Shown: positions 21,773 to 32,281 of the stretch, one piece after another
Layout of the letters: each line of letters starts with the position of its first letter
Numbering within the stretch: the stretch's first letter is position 1
From: Chlorobium phaeovibrioides
GTDB taxonomy: Bacteria; Bacteroidota; Chlorobiia; Chlorobiales; Chlorobiaceae
Length of the DNA: 64,000 nucleotides
Direction of reading: 5' to 3'
Assembly (NCBI RefSeq): GCF_003968655.1
Contig: NZ_RXYK01000002.1
Coordinates: 124,001-188,000 of the forward strand
Made by a program: the position numbers and the translations under genes
The notes under the pieces: generated by a model
What the model was told of the DNA's origin: nothing
Seen by the model: the letters and a program-made list of their open reading frames with translations, nothing else
Databases searched by the model: none

Positions 21773-23113
21773 TTATTTCTCGAACCGGAATGTGTCAAGG
21801 AAGCTGGTGTCGAACTCTCCGCTCTGGAAGACTGTATCGTGCATTACCTGTTTCTGGAAGGGGATGGTGGTTTTGATGCCAACAACAATGAATTCGTCAA
21901 GAGCGCGCGACATACGGGCGATTGCTTCCTCCCGGGTGTGTGCGGTTACAATCAGCTTGGCAATCATGGAGTCGTAGTTTGATGGTACTACATAACTTGC
22001 ATAGCAGTGCGAGTCTACCCGAACGCCGTGACCACCTGGTGTGTGGAATACCTGCAGTTTCCCCGGTGAGGGGCGGAACATGTGCTCCGGATCCTCAGCA
22101 TTGATGCGGCACTCGATTGAGTGGCCTCTCGGGGTAAACTGGCGGCCTTCAAGTGATTCTCCTGATGCAGCCAGAATCTGCTCCTTGACGATGTCAACAT
22201 CATAGCGCTCCTCGGTCACGGGATGCTCCACCTGTATGCGGGTGTTCATCTCCATGAAGTAGAAGTTCTGATGGCGGTCAAGGAGAAACTCTATGGTCCC
22301 GGCTCCTTCATAGTTGATTGCCGATGCTGCAGCAACAGCAGCGTCACCCATTTTCTTTCTCAAGGCATCATTGACAGCTGGTGAGGGGGTCTCTTCTATG
22401 AGTTTCTGGTGGCGACGCTGCACCGTGCAGTCGCGTTCACCCAGATGGATGGTGTTGCCGTGCTGGTCAGACATGATCTGAATTTCAACATGACGGGGGT
22501 TTTCCAGAAACTTTTCAATATAGACGCCGCTGTTGCCGAAAGCCTGTTCAGCCTCACTTCGGGCGGTATTGAGGGCCTTTTCAATCTGGCTCTCTTCATG
22601 CACTACGCGCATCCCTTTTCCGCCGCCACCGGCAGTTGGTTTGATGATGACGGGGTAGCCGGTTTTTTTTGCTGTCTCGACTGCCTCTTTCAGATCGGTC
22701 ACCAGACCGGGGCTTCCGGGAACAACCGGTACGCCGGCCGCTATCATGGTGGACTTGGCGGTATTCTTGTCGCCCATACGGTTGATCATTTCAGCCGTAG
22801 GTCCGATGAACTTGATATTGGCGGACGCGCAGACATCCGCAAATTCGGCGTTTTCAGCAAGAAATCCGTAGCCCGGATGAATTGCATCGGCATTGGTGAC
22901 CTCTGCAGCCGCAATCAGCCGGGGGATATTGAGATAGCTCTCCCGTGAGAGGGCCGGTCCTATGCAGACGGCTTCATCTGCGTAGCGGACATGAATGGAT
23001 TCGGCATCGACTGTTGAATAGACTGCAACTGTGCTGATGCCCATTTCCCGGCATGTCTGCATGATGCGCAGGGCTATTTCACCCCGGTTTGCAACGAGTA
23101 TTTTCTTGAACAA
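21773..23113 (-). CDS. accC: Acetyl-CoA carboxylase, biotin carboxylase subunit
   Basis: AccC carboxylates biotin on AccB using ATP and bicarbonate, the first half-reaction of fatty acid synthesis. The 446-residue ATP-grasp protein shows [39 protein letters not shown], the glycine-rich loop [34 protein letters not shown], and [15 protein letters not shown]. It is 21 bases downstream of accB in a minus-strand operon efp-accB-accC. Confidence 0.97.
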   Translation of the reverse strand: MFKKILVANRGEIALRIMQTCREMGISTVAVYSTVDAESIHVRYADEAVCIGPALSRESYLNIPRLIAAAEVTNADAIHPGYGFLAENAEFADVCASANIKFIGPTAEMINRMGDKNTAKSTMIAAGVPVVPGSPGLVTDLKEAVETAKKTGYPVIIKPTAGGGGKGMRVVHEESQIEKALNTARSEAEQAFGNSGVYIEKFLENPRHVEIQIMSDQHGNTIHLGERDCTVQRRHQKLIEETPSPAVNDALRKKMGDAAVAAASAINYEGAGTIEFLLDRHQNFYFMEMNTRIQVEHPVTEERYDVDIVKEQILAASGESLEGRQFTPRGHSIECRINAEDPEHMFRPSPGKLQVFHTPGGHGVRVDSHCYASYVVPSNYDSMIAKLIVTAHTREEAIARMSRALDEFIVVGIKTTIPFQKQVMHDTVFQSGEFDTSFLDTFRFEK

Positions 23114-23134
23114 GGTCGTGGTATGTGAAATTGT

Positions 23135-23593
23135 TTATGGTTTGATGCGGAACAGCGGCTGATCATATTCAATCGGCTGACCGTTCTCTACCAGTACTTC
23201 AGCAACGGTGCCGCTGATTTCTGCCTCAATTTCATTCATGAGTTTCATGGCTTCAATGATGCAGAGGATATCACCTTTTTTGACACTGTCGCCAACGCTC
23301 ACAAACGGTGCGGTATCCGGGGATGATGCCTGATAGAAGGTGCCGACAATCGGCGAGCAGACATCGGTCAGGCCTGAAGCCTGAGCTGTTACAACTGTTT
23401 CTGCTGCAGCAGCAGGTGCGGCGACCTGCGGAACGGCTGGAGCTGGCGATGCGGGGGCACAGGCAACAGCAACTGCTTCATGCGGGAGTGAGCGGCGCAG
23501 GGTGATTTTGAATTCTCCCTCTTCAATGATGGTTTCTTGAAGATCAGAACTATTGACAAGGTCAATAAGCTGCTTGATTTCGTTAAGATTCAT
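23135..23593 (-). CDS. accB: Acetyl-CoA carboxylase biotin carboxyl carrier protein
   Basis: The 152-residue protein has a short N-terminal region ([20 protein letters not shown]), an Ala/Pro-rich linker around residues 45-72 and the C-terminal biotinyl domain ([20 protein letters not shown]) with biotin attachment site [12 protein letters not shown]. It carries carboxybiotin from AccC to the AccA/AccD transferase. accA is nearby at 24812 on the opposite strand. Confidence 0.97.
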   Translation of the reverse strand: MNLNEIKQLIDLVNSSDLQETIIEEGEFKITLRRSLPHEAVAVACAPASPAPAVPQVAAPAAAAETVVTAQASGLTDVCSPIVGTFYQASSPDTAPFVSVGDSVKKGDILCIIEAMKLMNEIEAEISGTVAEVLVENGQPIEYDQPLFRIKP

Positions 23594-23645
23594 GATAAAT
23601 GGGACTTAGGGTTACATTCGTTTGCGTTCCGCTTGTGCGGGGATG

Positions 23646-24212
23646 TTACTTTTTTACTCGTTCAATGTAGTCGCCGCTGCGGGTGTCGACCCGTATGACG
23701 CTTCCGTTCTGGACGAACATCGGTACATTGACCTCGGCTCCGGTTTCCACAATGGCTGGTTTGGTTCCGCTGGTTGCCCTGTCATCTTTTGATGCCGGGC
23801 TGGTTTCAGTTACCTCTACTTCTACAAAGGTAGGAAGTTCAACACTGAGAATGGCACCATCGTCAGAAAAGACAATAGTGAGCGTGATGCCGTCCTTGAT
23901 GAAACGCGATCCACTGCCGATGGCGGCTTCCGATACATTGATCTGGTCAAATGTGGTTGAGTCCATCATGACATAGTCTGCCCCGTCCATATAAAGGTAC
24001 TGGTACTCTTTGCGTTCGGTTATGATGACATCAACTGATTCCGTGGCGCTGAACCGGTATTCCACATTGCGGCCGCTTTTCAGGTTTCTCATGTTTGCCT
24101 GGTAGAAGGCTCTGAGGTTGCCGGGTGTACGGTGGACAAGACTTTCTACGATATGGGGCTCTCCCTTGAAGCGGATGATGGCGCCTTTGGAGACATTGCT
24201 TATGGAAGTCAT
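23646..24212 (-). CDS. efp: Elongation factor P
   Basis: EF-P rescues ribosomes stalled at polyproline. The 188-residue protein has three beta-barrel domains with the EF-P end ([13 protein letters not shown]). The domain I loop reads TPGNLRAF: Asn stands where EF-P normally has the Lys or Arg that is modified by EpmA, YmfI-type or EarP pathways. The first gene of efp-accB-accC, a common pairing. Proteins rich in proline are made nearby, including the PscB extension. Confidence 0.95.
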
Positions 24213-24395
24213 GGACTTATTTTTGGTATAATCGTGTAAAAATTGAATATAACATAGCTCCTGACCAATTCAAATCCCCGTCCTGTGAGGTTTTATGGAG
24301 AAAAAAGGATTGCATCTTTAAGAAGTACTGTTTAAATTCATTCCATTAGTACCTTTCTATAGAATAAGTTTCAGTCCAATAAAAAAACATGTGCT

Positions 24396-24671
24396 ATGTC
24401 CAAAGCAGAACTTGTAGAAAAAATTGCCGCCCAGGCAAATCTGACCAAAGTTGACGCAGAGAAATCCGTCAATGCCTTTATCAATGTTGTGACCTCTTCG
24501 CTGAAAGCCGGCGACGATGTGACTCTTGTTGGTTTCGGTACATTTACCACGGGCGACAGAGCCGAACGCCAGGGCCGTAACCCCCAGACAGGAAAAACCA
24601 TCACCATTCCCGCCAAGAAAGTTGTGAAGTTCAAGCCGGGAAAAGCCCTGAAAGACGAAGTTGCCGGATAA
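24396..24671 (+). CDS. HU-family DNA-binding protein
   Basis: The 91-residue histone-like protein has the helical dimer part ([29 protein letters not shown]) and the flexible arm [33 protein letters not shown] with the conserved Pro that intercalates into DNA. The protein binds and bends DNA in the nucleoid. It is a single-gene unit with its own terminator. IHF is less likely because the GRNPQTG arm is of HU type. Confidence 0.95.
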   Translation: MSKAELVEKIAAQANLTKVDAEKSVNAFINVVTSSLKAGDDVTLVGFGTFTTGDRAERQGRNPQTGKTITIPAKKVVKFKPGKALKDEVAG

Positions 24672-24711
24672 GAGCTTCAGCTTTTTCCGTTAATGCTTTC
24701 TCTCTTCATGT

Positions 24712-24753
24712 AAAAAGTCCATTCAGGCTTCAGCCTGGTGGACTTTTTTTTAT
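24712..24753 (+). terminator. Rho-independent terminator after the HU gene
   Basis: AAAAAGTCCA and TGGACTTTTTTTT pair as an outer stem around an inner stem AGGCTTCAGCCT, followed by eight T. It lies about 40 bases after the HU stop. Confidence 0.85.
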
Positions 24754-24811
24754 CTTGGGTATACGGGCATTGCCTGTCCGCCCGGAAGACTTATTCATCT
24801 GATTATTACCT

Positions 24812-25819
24812 ATGGCTACGAAAGTCGTCCTGGATTTTGAAAAACCGCTTGTTGAGCTTGAAGCGAAGCTTGGCGAGATGCGCCACTGCCTGAGAAGCAG
24901 TTCGCGCGAACAGGCTCCAAATGAAGCCGAGGCTCTGCAGAACGAGATCGGAACTCTGGAGAAAAAAGTTGAGGCACTGCGTCAGTCTATCTATAAAAAC
25001 CTGACCCGGTGGCAGAAGGTGCAGCTTGCCCGCCATCCGGAGCGCCCATATACGCTCGATTATATTTATATGATCACCTGCGACTTTGTAGAGCTCGCCG
25101 GTGACCGCCACTTCAGCGATGACAAGGCGATTGTTGGCGGCTTTGCGCGCATTGAGGACCGCGTATCGGGATTTTCCCAGCCGGTCATGGTCATTGGCCA
25201 CCAGAAAGGGCGCGATACCAAGTCCAATCTCTATCGCAATTTCGGTATGGCGCAGCCTGAGGGGTACCGCAAGGCTCTGCGTCTCATGAAGCTTGCCGAG
25301 AAGTTCCGTAAGCCCATCATTACCCTTATTGACACACCTGGCGCTTTTCCCGGCATTGAGGCTGAAGAGCGTGGCCAGGCTGAGGCCATTGCCCGCAACC
25401 TTTATGAAATGGCGAAGTTGACTGTTCCTGTCATCTGTGTCATCATAGGCGAAGGGGCAAGTGGTGGCGCCATCGGCCTTGGTGTGGGTGATCGCATTCT
25501 CATGGCTGAAAACAGCTGGTACTCAGTCATATCCCCGGAAAGCTGCTCATCCATTCTCTGGAGAAGCTGGAACTACAAGGAGCAGGCCGCTGAGGCGCTG
25601 CAGCTGACAGCTCCCGACCTTCTCAGTCAGGGAATTATCGACAGGATTGTGCCCGAGCCCATGGGTGGTGCTCATACCGCTCCTGAAGCCATGGCCGGAA
25701 CACTCAAAGGCATTCTTATAGAAGAGCTTTCAGCCCTTCTTCCCCTTTCATCCGAAGAGCTGGTCAACAGTCGAATCGAGAAATTTTCCTCCATGGGAGT
25801 CTGGAACGAGGAGGGATAA
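24812..25819 (+). CDS. accA: Acetyl-CoA carboxylase carboxyltransferase subunit alpha
   Basis: AccA with AccD moves the carboxyl group from biotin to acetyl-CoA. The 335-residue protein has a helical N terminus ([18 protein letters not shown]), the carboxyltransferase core ([44 protein letters not shown]) and oxyanion-hole glycines in [16 protein letters not shown]. accD is not in the window. Its place next to efp-accBC keeps three of the four subunits within 4 kb. Confidence 0.97.
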   Translation: MATKVVLDFEKPLVELEAKLGEMRHCLRSSSREQAPNEAEALQNEIGTLEKKVEALRQSIYKNLTRWQKVQLARHPERPYTLDYIYMITCDFVELAGDRHFSDDKAIVGGFARIEDRVSGFSQPVMVIGHQKGRDTKSNLYRNFGMAQPEGYRKALRLMKLAEKFRKPIITLIDTPGAFPGIEAEERGQAEAIARNLYEMAKLTVPVICVIIGEGASGGAIGLGVGDRILMAENSWYSVISPESCSSILWRSWNYKEQAAEALQLTAPDLLSQGIIDRIVPEPMGGAHTAPEAMAGTLKGILIEELSALLPLSSEELVNSRIEKFSSMGVWNEEG

Positions 25820-25860
25820 GAGAGGGTAGGGGAATACTTGAAACTGTTTTTGATCTACAG

Positions 25861-25893
25861 AGAAAAGCCGGCTCCCTGAGCCGGCTTTTCCTG
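25861..25893. terminator. Bidirectional terminator between accA and korB
   Basis: AGAAAAGCCGGCTC and GAGCCGGCTTTTC pair around CCT, with A-rich and T-rich sides. It lies between the converging ends of accA and korB and can serve both. Confidence 0.8.
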
Positions 25894-25916
25894 TTCACTG
25901 GATTTGAGAGTCGGAC

Positions 25917-26945
25917 TTACTTGATGGTCCAGGTGCTTTTTCCTGTAAGCAGTGACTCAAGGGTTCCTTCACCATCTTCCTGAGCTTTTTCCACCTGAGC
26001 GGTCAGGGCGTCTTCGTAGGTGAACCGGTCCTCAGCATAAAAGATGCCGAAAGGACGCGGAAGATAATCGCCCTCTGCATCCGGGTCGTCAAAGAAGCGG
26101 GAGAGCATGTTGGCCTTGATGAAATCATTTTCATCATGAATCCAAAGGTCATCTCGCGATACCTTGGGATCATTGAGGTCAACCACAACAGGGGTGAACC
26201 CGTCAAGCTTGATTCCCTTGTCGCTCTCTTTGCCGAAGATGAGGGGTTTGCCGTGCTCCAGATAAATGGTGGTGTCGGCCTTGCGCTCACGGTCTGTGAA
26301 CGCGGTGAAGGCGCCATCATTGAAGATCGGGCAGTTCTGGTAGATTTCCACCAGTGATGTTCCCCTGTGCTCAGCGGCACGCTTGAAAATTTCACGCATG
26401 AACTTGCCGTCGCGGTCCATAACCCGGGCCACAAATGTTCCGCCTGCTCCAAGAGTCAGTGCAACGGTGTTCATCGGGTAATCAACCACGCCGTTTGGTG
26501 AGGTGACGGTGCGCTGTCCGATTTTTGATGTCGGAGAGTACTGCCCTTTGGTGAGACCATAAATCTCATTGTTCAGGAGCAGGACATTCAGGTCGGGGTT
26601 TCTGCGGATGGTGTGGATGTAATGGTTTCCGCCAATGGAGAGTGCATCTCCGTCACCCGTAGCTACCCAGACGCTGAGTTCGGGGCGGGCGGCTTTCAGG
26701 CCGCTTGCCACCGGCAGCGCTCTGCCGTGAATTCCGTGGATGCCATAGGTCGCTACATAGTAAGGCAGGCGTGAGGAGCATCCGATGCCGGATACAACCA
26801 CAACCTCTTCGGTTTTGAGTGCGAGGTCGGCCATGGCGCTTTTCAGCTGTTGGAGGACGGCGTGGTCACCGCAGCCAGCACACCATTTCGGTTCCTGGTT
26901 CGAAGTGAAATCTTTTGCCGTCAGTTTGGTCAGTGTGTCGGTCAT
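25917..26945 (-). CDS. korB: 2-oxoglutarate:ferredoxin oxidoreductase, beta subunit
   Basis: KorB binds thiamine diphosphate and the [4Fe-4S] cluster of the enzyme that carboxylates succinyl-CoA with reduced ferredoxin in the reductive TCA cycle. Visible are [14 protein letters not shown] (cluster ligand CxxC), [11 protein letters not shown], the TPP site [15 protein letters not shown], and [18 protein letters not shown]. Length is 342 residues. It starts 3 bases after the korA stop, with its ribosome site (GGAGCTG) inside the end of korA, so translation is coupled. Confidence 0.94.
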   Translation of the reverse strand: MTDTLTKLTAKDFTSNQEPKWCAGCGDHAVLQQLKSAMADLALKTEEVVVVSGIGCSSRLPYYVATYGIHGIHGRALPVASGLKAARPELSVWVATGDGDALSIGGNHYIHTIRRNPDLNVLLLNNEIYGLTKGQYSPTSKIGQRTVTSPNGVVDYPMNTVALTLGAGGTFVARVMDRDGKFMREIFKRAAEHRGTSLVEIYQNCPIFNDGAFTAFTDRERKADTTIYLEHGKPLIFGKESDKGIKLDGFTPVVVDLNDPKVSRDDLWIHDENDFIKANMLSRFFDDPDAEGDYLPRPFGIFYAEDRFTYEDALTAQVEKAQEDGEGTLESLLTGKSTWTIK

Positions 26946-26948
26946 GGT

Positions 26949-28844
26949 TTACAGCTCCTTTACGATATCGGTGATTTTTGCTTCAATTTCCATCTCATTG
27001 AACGGCAGACCCTCAACCTTGTTGAACGCAACCGGCTCAATAAGGAAACGGTCCCTGATCATCATCAGCAACTGGCCGCAGTTGTTTTCAGGAATGAGGA
27101 CCTTTTTGTAGTTGCCGAGCATTGTCCCGAGGTTTTTCGGGAAAGGGTTCAGGTAGCGGACATGTGCGTGGGAGACACTGTGCCCGGCTTTGATTGCGCG
27201 GTCAACTGCGATTTTGATTGCGCCGTAGGTCGAGCCCCATCCAAGAACCAGGAGATCCCCCTTCTCGGCTCCATTGTCGAGCGTCTGGAGCGGGATACAG
27301 TCCGCAATCTTCTCCACCTTTTCGGCGCGGAGCTTTGTCATCAGGGCGTGGTTTGCCGGGTCGTGCGACACATTGCCTGTTTCGTTCGCCTTTTCAAGAC
27401 CTCCGATACGGTGTTCGAGTCCTTTGGTTCCGGGAACAGCCCAATCCCTGACGCCCATGTTGTTGCGCTTGTAGGGAAGGTAGGGCTCGTCATCCGCTGC
27501 TCTTGGTTTGGCAAACACCGGTTTGATTTCGCTGAGCTCTGCGGGTGAGGGAATCAGCATCGGCTCTGAGCTGAAGGCCAGATAGCCGTCGGTCAGGCAG
27601 ATGACGGGCGTCATGTGCTCAACGGAGAGCTTCGCTGCTTCATAGGCGGCATAGAAACAGTCAACAGGCGAATGTGCAGAGATGATGGGCATCGGTGCTT
27701 CGCCATGACGGCCGTACATGGAGATGAAGAGGTCGGACTGTTCCGGCTTTGTCGGCAGGCCGGTTGAGGGACCGCCACGCTGTACATTGACGACGACGAG
27801 AGGGATTTCCATGATGACGGCGAGGCCGAGTGCTTCGCTCTTGAGGGCAAGACCGGGACCTGAGGTGCTGGTTGCCGCAAGCGCGCCGCCGTATGAGGCG
27901 CCGATGCTGCTGAGAACACCGGCAATTTCATCTTCAGCCTGAAAGGTTTTGACGCCCCATTGTTTCAGGTTGGCCAGTGTCTGGAGAATTTCTGTTGCCG
28001 GAGTAATGGGGTAGGAACCGAGAAAGAGTTTCAGGCCCGCTTTTTTTGATGCTGCGGCAAGGCCTATGGCTGCCGCTTCGTTGCCGGTGACACGGCGGTA
28101 TGTTCCCGGCTGTTTGCCTGCCGGAGCAACCGAGAAACGGCCGAACTGGGCAAACATGTCAGTTTCGTCGCCAAAATTATAACCTGCGGTGACCGCTTTG
28201 ATGTTGGCAGCAGCGATGTCGGCTTTGTTCTTGAATTTGGTCTGCAGGGTTTTGATTGTGGTGTCGATGGGCAGGCTGTAGAGCCAGTAGAGAATGCCCA
28301 GAATGAACATGTTCTTGCAGCGGTCGATATTTTTCACGCTGAGTCCGGTGTCGGCAAGAGCTTTCCGGGTCAGGGAAACAACTGGTACGCTGAATACCGT
28401 GTAGTCGGCAACCGTACCGTCTTCAAGCGGATTGTTTCCTTCACCATATCCCGACAGCCTGAGGTTTTTGTCGTCAAAGCCGTCTGTGTCGGCAATGATG
28501 ATTCCTCCATGATGAAGTTTGTTGAGGTTTGCTTTAAGCGCCGCTGCATTCATGGCAATGAGCACATCGAACTTTGCGCCGGGTGTATAGACCGACTGAC
28601 TTCCAAACTGCATCTGGAAGCCCGATACTCCTGAAATGGTGCCTGCTGGAGCACGGATCTCGGAGGGAAAGTTCGGGAAGGTGTTAAGGTCGGATCCGTA
28701 TACAGCCACCGTGTTGGCGAACTGCGTGCCGGTCAGCTGCATGCCGTCACCTGAGTCACCGGCAAAAAGCACGGTTACACTGGTTTTAGGCGTTACATTG
28801 ACCCCTTTGTTTGTCGTTGTTATGTCGGTCATAGTCCCTGTCAT
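26949..28844 (-). CDS. korA: 2-oxoglutarate:ferredoxin oxidoreductase, fused gamma-alpha subunit
   Basis: The 631-residue protein joins the gamma domain ([24 protein letters not shown], residues about 20-210) and the alpha domain ([20 protein letters not shown] onward, with [18 protein letters not shown]). Together with KorB it performs the ferredoxin-dependent carboxylation of succinyl-CoA, a defining step of green sulfur bacterial carbon fixation. Methionines at positions 1 and 5 are both possible starts. About 180 bases of upstream DNA hold no gene. A pyruvate:ferredoxin enzyme is excluded because that is a single long polypeptide in this group. Confidence 0.93.
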   Translation of the reverse strand: MTGTMTDITTTNKGVNVTPKTSVTVLFAGDSGDGMQLTGTQFANTVAVYGSDLNTFPNFPSEIRAPAGTISGVSGFQMQFGSQSVYTPGAKFDVLIAMNAAALKANLNKLHHGGIIIADTDGFDDKNLRLSGYGEGNNPLEDGTVADYTVFSVPVVSLTRKALADTGLSVKNIDRCKNMFILGILYWLYSLPIDTTIKTLQTKFKNKADIAAANIKAVTAGYNFGDETDMFAQFGRFSVAPAGKQPGTYRRVTGNEAAAIGLAAASKKAGLKLFLGSYPITPATEILQTLANLKQWGVKTFQAEDEIAGVLSSIGASYGGALAATSTSGPGLALKSEALGLAVIMEIPLVVVNVQRGGPSTGLPTKPEQSDLFISMYGRHGEAPMPIISAHSPVDCFYAAYEAAKLSVEHMTPVICLTDGYLAFSSEPMLIPSPAELSEIKPVFAKPRAADDEPYLPYKRNNMGVRDWAVPGTKGLEHRIGGLEKANETGNVSHDPANHALMTKLRAEKVEKIADCIPLQTLDNGAEKGDLLVLGWGSTYGAIKIAVDRAIKAGHSVSHAHVRYLNPFPKNLGTMLGNYKKVLIPENNCGQLLMMIRDRFLIEPVAFNKVEGLPFNEMEIEAKITDIVKEL

Positions 28845-29028
28845 TACTTTTCAAGGTTAATAAACAACAACATCCCACCCTGAGTGACCCGTCTCTTTGC
28901 GGGCGGCCACCTGGGTTGTTGTCATGATAATAGATGCGCTAAGGCGGGAAAACAGTGCAGACCGTATGATCGGATTTTAGTCTGCAGGCAAACAATAAAT
29001 ATAGAGGATTATTGCGGGGAAACCAAAT

Positions 29029-29310
29029 TCATCTCTCGGCTCTGCTCTCCCCTTCGCTGCTTTTCTCAACAACGATGTTGTTGGTTTTCAGGTATTCCTG
29101 CCACTCCTGCTCTTCACGGATGGGGCAGTCGGCGGCAAGGTCGCAGAAATCGCAGCGCTGCATGCCGTACATCTGCTCCATCCAGCATCCGCTGTCGCTT
29201 TTGGAGACCTCATTGACATGGTTCGGGTTATCCCGCATGATCTTTTCGGAAAGCTCCATCAGCTTTTTGACCCCCTTGCGGCGGCCGTCATCTTCCACTC
29301 CCCAGCTCAT
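29029..29310 (-). CDS. Small conserved-looking protein with a CxxC-type cysteine set
   Basis: The 93-residue soluble protein is not recognised. It is charged (KKLMELSEKIMRDNPNHVNEV) and has four cysteines in order CW, MQRCDFCDL, DCP, spaced so that a metal or iron-sulfur site is possible. GGAGAG lies just before ATG 29310. It stands alone, read leftward between korA and alaS, and has its own upstream space of about 260 bases shared with alaS. Codon use is like the neighbours, so it is judged real. No function is assigned. Confidence 0.6.
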   Translation of the reverse strand: MSWGVEDDGRRKGVKKLMELSEKIMRDNPNHVNEVSKSDSGCWMEQMYGMQRCDFCDLAADCPIREEQEWQEYLKTNNIVVEKSSEGESRAER

Positions 29311-29573
29311 TCGCTCTCTCCGTCTTGTGTTGCAGGTTCGGTGTCTCTTTTTGACATGCGGTGTACTATTGCTTGCTGCAATATAAATCTTTTTCCCTCA
29401 AGATAGCCCGGTTCCTCCCCCCAACTGTTCCGTGCATGGTTTCAATGAACGGTTGCAGAAGTGAAATAACAATGGAATATAGTTGGCAACACGAGCGCAA
29501 ATGGGTAACTTTCGCGCGAATGCCGCCGCCTTGGTGAGTTTCCGCGGCCATGCAACAAGACTTTACCTGTGTT

Positions 29574-32231
29574 ATGAAATCCAGTGATATCAGACAGTCC
29601 TTTCTGGACTTTTTTGTTGGCAAGTCCCATACCATTGTCCGTTCCGCGCCGGTCATTCCGGCCGATGATCCTACCCTGCTCTTTACCAATGCAGGGATGA
29701 ACCAGTTCAAGGATGTGTTTCTCGCCAAGGGGACGAGGCCATACAGCCGCGCTGCCGATACACAGAAATGCATCCGCGCTTCCGGCAAGCACAACGACCT
29801 TGAAGATGTGGGCCGCGATACCTATCACCACACCTTTTTCGAGATGCTCGGTAACTGGTCGTTCGGTGATTATTACAAGGAGGAGGCCATCACCTGGGCA
29901 TGGGAGCTTCTGACCGTTGTCTGGAAACTCCCTGAAGAGCGCCTTTACGCAACCGTCTATCATGATGATGACGAGAGTTTCAGGATATGGGAAGAGAAAA
30001 CCTCCATACGCCCCGACCATATTCTTCGTTTCGGCGACAAGGATAATTTCTGGGAGATGGGTGAGACCGGTCCGTGTGGTCCCTGTTCGGAAATTCATAT
30101 AGACCTGACTCCCGACGGCTCCGGCAGAGCACTCGTGAATGCGGACGACCCCCAAGCCATTGAGCTCTGGAATTTAGTGTTCATACAGTACGATCGTCAA
30201 GTCGATGGCCGTCTGGAGCCCCTTCCCCAAAGACATGTTGACACCGGTATGGGGTTTGAAAGAGTTTGTGCCGTCATGCAGGGAAAGTCTTCCAATTATG
30301 ATACTGATGTTTTCCGTCCTCTCTTCGACACCATAACAGAGTTGACCGGAGTTGAGTATGGCGCCTCAATGCACGACCCTCAGGACATTGCCATGAGGGT
30401 GATTGCCGATCACGCAAGAACCCTCTCGTTCGCTCTCTCTGATGGCGCCATGCCCTCAAACGAAGGGCGTGGGTATGTCCTTCGCCGCATTCTTCGCCGT
30501 GCCCTTCGTTATGCAAAAGATCTTGGATACAATAAGCCGATTCTTCATCGCCTTGTGGCTACGGTTGCCGACTCGATGGGCGATGTTTTCCCTGAGCTTC
30601 GCGACCGCCAGGATGCCGTAGCTCGTATTGTTAAAGCTGAAGAAGAGAGTTTTCTTGTGACGCTTGACCGCGGGATTGAAATTTTCAACGGATTGGTTGG
30701 AAAGGTCCGGGGCGAGGGCAGCTCAACTCTTGAGGGAGAAGACGCATTCAAGCTCTATGACACCTACGGATTTCCTTTTGATCTTACCCGCCTCATGGCC
30801 TCATCTGCCGGCCTGCAGGTTGATGGCGAAGGGTTTGAACGCTGTATGCAGGAGCAGAAAACCCGGGCCCGTCAGGACCGCCGTGAAAAACAGCGGGGCG
30901 GGGCCGAAGAGGGTTCGTGGGAGTGGTTCTCCGATCTACACGCCACAGAGTTCACCGGATACGACGGGCTGGAAGCTGATGCATCCATCATTGGTATTTC
31001 CAGGAGTAAAAAGAACCTTCTGCTCGTGCTCGACCGGACTCCTTTTTATGCCGAGAGCGGCGGGCAGACGGGTGACCGTGGGTGGATTGAAACTGGAGAA
31101 TACAGGCTTGAAGTGACCGACACGCAGAAAGATGGTGACTCATTTGTTCATGTGGTTACCCGTGCGTTCGACAATGTCCGCGACAGCGAGGCCGACCCGG
31201 CCGATATTGCTGTTGGCCCGGGGAGAGTGCATGCCTCTGTTGACAGAAAGCTCCGTCAGGCAACCGAACGGAACCATACAGCGACTCATCTGCTTCACGC
31301 TGTACTTCGTCATACTCTTGGGGCGCATGTCCAGCAGAAAGGCTCCCTTGTCAATCCGGAGCGTCTCAGGTTTGACTTCAGCCATTTCTCAAAACTCACC
31401 CCGGAAGAGATAGATGCTGTCGAGTCGGCAGTGAACGACTGTATCCGTCAGGCTGAAGCAACCCTGAAGCATGCCGATGTTCCTTACGACGACGCCATAG
31501 CCAAAGGGGCGCTGGCATTTTTTGGAGACAAATATGCCGACCTCGTACGGGTTGTTGAAATTCCCGGGATTTCCGTTGAACTCTGTGGTGGAACTCATGT
31601 TGATAATGTGGGGCAGATTGGGCTTTTCAAGATTGTGGGCGAATCTTCCGTGGCCGCTGGTGTGAGGCGTATAGAGGCTCTGACCGGCCGTGCGGCCGAA
31701 GAGCTGATGTGGCACGAGTATCGGGAACTGCACGATGTACGCCAGCTGCTCAAAATGAAAGCCGAAGAGCCGCCTGCGGAAAAAGTGGCGGCAATTCTTG
31801 AGGAGCGTCGGGCTCTGGAAAAACAGCTTGCGGAGCTCAAGGCAGATGTTCTGCTTGCAAAGCTTCAGGGCGATGCCTCCGCTTTGGAAGATGTGTGTGG
31901 CTGCCGCATTGTGGCCAGAGTGGTTGATGGGGCCGATGCTGAAGGGCTCCGTTATGCAGCCCAGATGCTTCGCCAGCAGTTTCCCCTTTCGGCTGGACTG
32001 CTCTGCAGTTCTGCCGAAGGAAAAGTCTCCCTTGCAGCTTTCGCCTCCGACAGGGCGGTCAAGGAGCTTGGCATTGATGCCGGAAAACTTATTCGTCAGG
32101 CGGCTGCAGCTGTGAAGGGCGGGGGTGGCGGCAAGGCAGAATTTGCTACGGCCGGCGGTAAAAATCCCGAGGGAATGGAAGATGCCTGCAGAGTGTTCAG
32201 AGAGGCAGTACGCTGTATCGTAAAGGCATAG
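29574..32231 (+). CDS. alaS: Alanyl-tRNA synthetase
   Basis: AlaRS charges tRNA-Ala. The 885-residue protein has the class II core ([88 protein letters not shown]), the editing domain ([30 protein letters not shown]) with its zinc ligands, and the C-terminal dimer domain. ATG 29574 ([14 protein letters not shown]) fits the family; ATG 29550 would add eight residues. Confidence 0.97.
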   Translation: MKSSDIRQSFLDFFVGKSHTIVRSAPVIPADDPTLLFTNAGMNQFKDVFLAKGTRPYSRAADTQKCIRASGKHNDLEDVGRDTYHHTFFEMLGNWSFGDYYKEEAITWAWELLTVVWKLPEERLYATVYHDDDESFRIWEEKTSIRPDHILRFGDKDNFWEMGETGPCGPCSEIHIDLTPDGSGRALVNADDPQAIELWNLVFIQYDRQVDGRLEPLPQRHVDTGMGFERVCAVMQGKSSNYDTDVFRPLFDTITELTGVEYGASMHDPQDIAMRVIADHARTLSFALSDGAMPSNEGRGYVLRRILRRALRYAKDLGYNKPILHRLVATVADSMGDVFPELRDRQDAVARIVKAEEESFLVTLDRGIEIFNGLVGKVRGEGSSTLEGEDAFKLYDTYGFPFDLTRLMASSAGLQVDGEGFERCMQEQKTRARQDRREKQRGGAEEGSWEWFSDLHATEFTGYDGLEADASIIGISRSKKNLLLVLDRTPFYAESGGQTGDRGWIETGEYRLEVTDTQKDGDSFVHVVTRAFDNVRDSEADPADIAVGPGRVHASVDRKLRQATERNHTATHLLHAVLRHTLGAHVQQKGSLVNPERLRFDFSHFSKLTPEEIDAVESAVNDCIRQAEATLKHADVPYDDAIAKGALAFFGDKYADLVRVVEIPGISVELCGGTHVDNVGQIGLFKIVGESSVAAGVRRIEALTGRAAEELMWHEYRELHDVRQLLKMKAEEPPAEKVAAILEERRALEKQLAELKADVLLAKLQGDASALEDVCGCRIVARVVDGADAEGLRYAAQMLRQQFPLSAGLLCSSAEGKVSLAAFASDRAVKELGIDAGKLIRQAAAAVKGGGGGKAEFATAGGKNPEGMEDACRVFREAVRCIVKA

Positions 32232-32281
32232 CGAAGTGTCTTATATGTGTTTTCAATTAATAGGATAAAAAAGGTTCAAAA

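Noticed and set aside
26949-28844. Pyruvate:ferredoxin oxidoreductase instead of KorA
   Set aside because: The protein has only gamma and alpha domains and pairs with a separate beta subunit; in this group pyruvate synthase is one long polypeptide.
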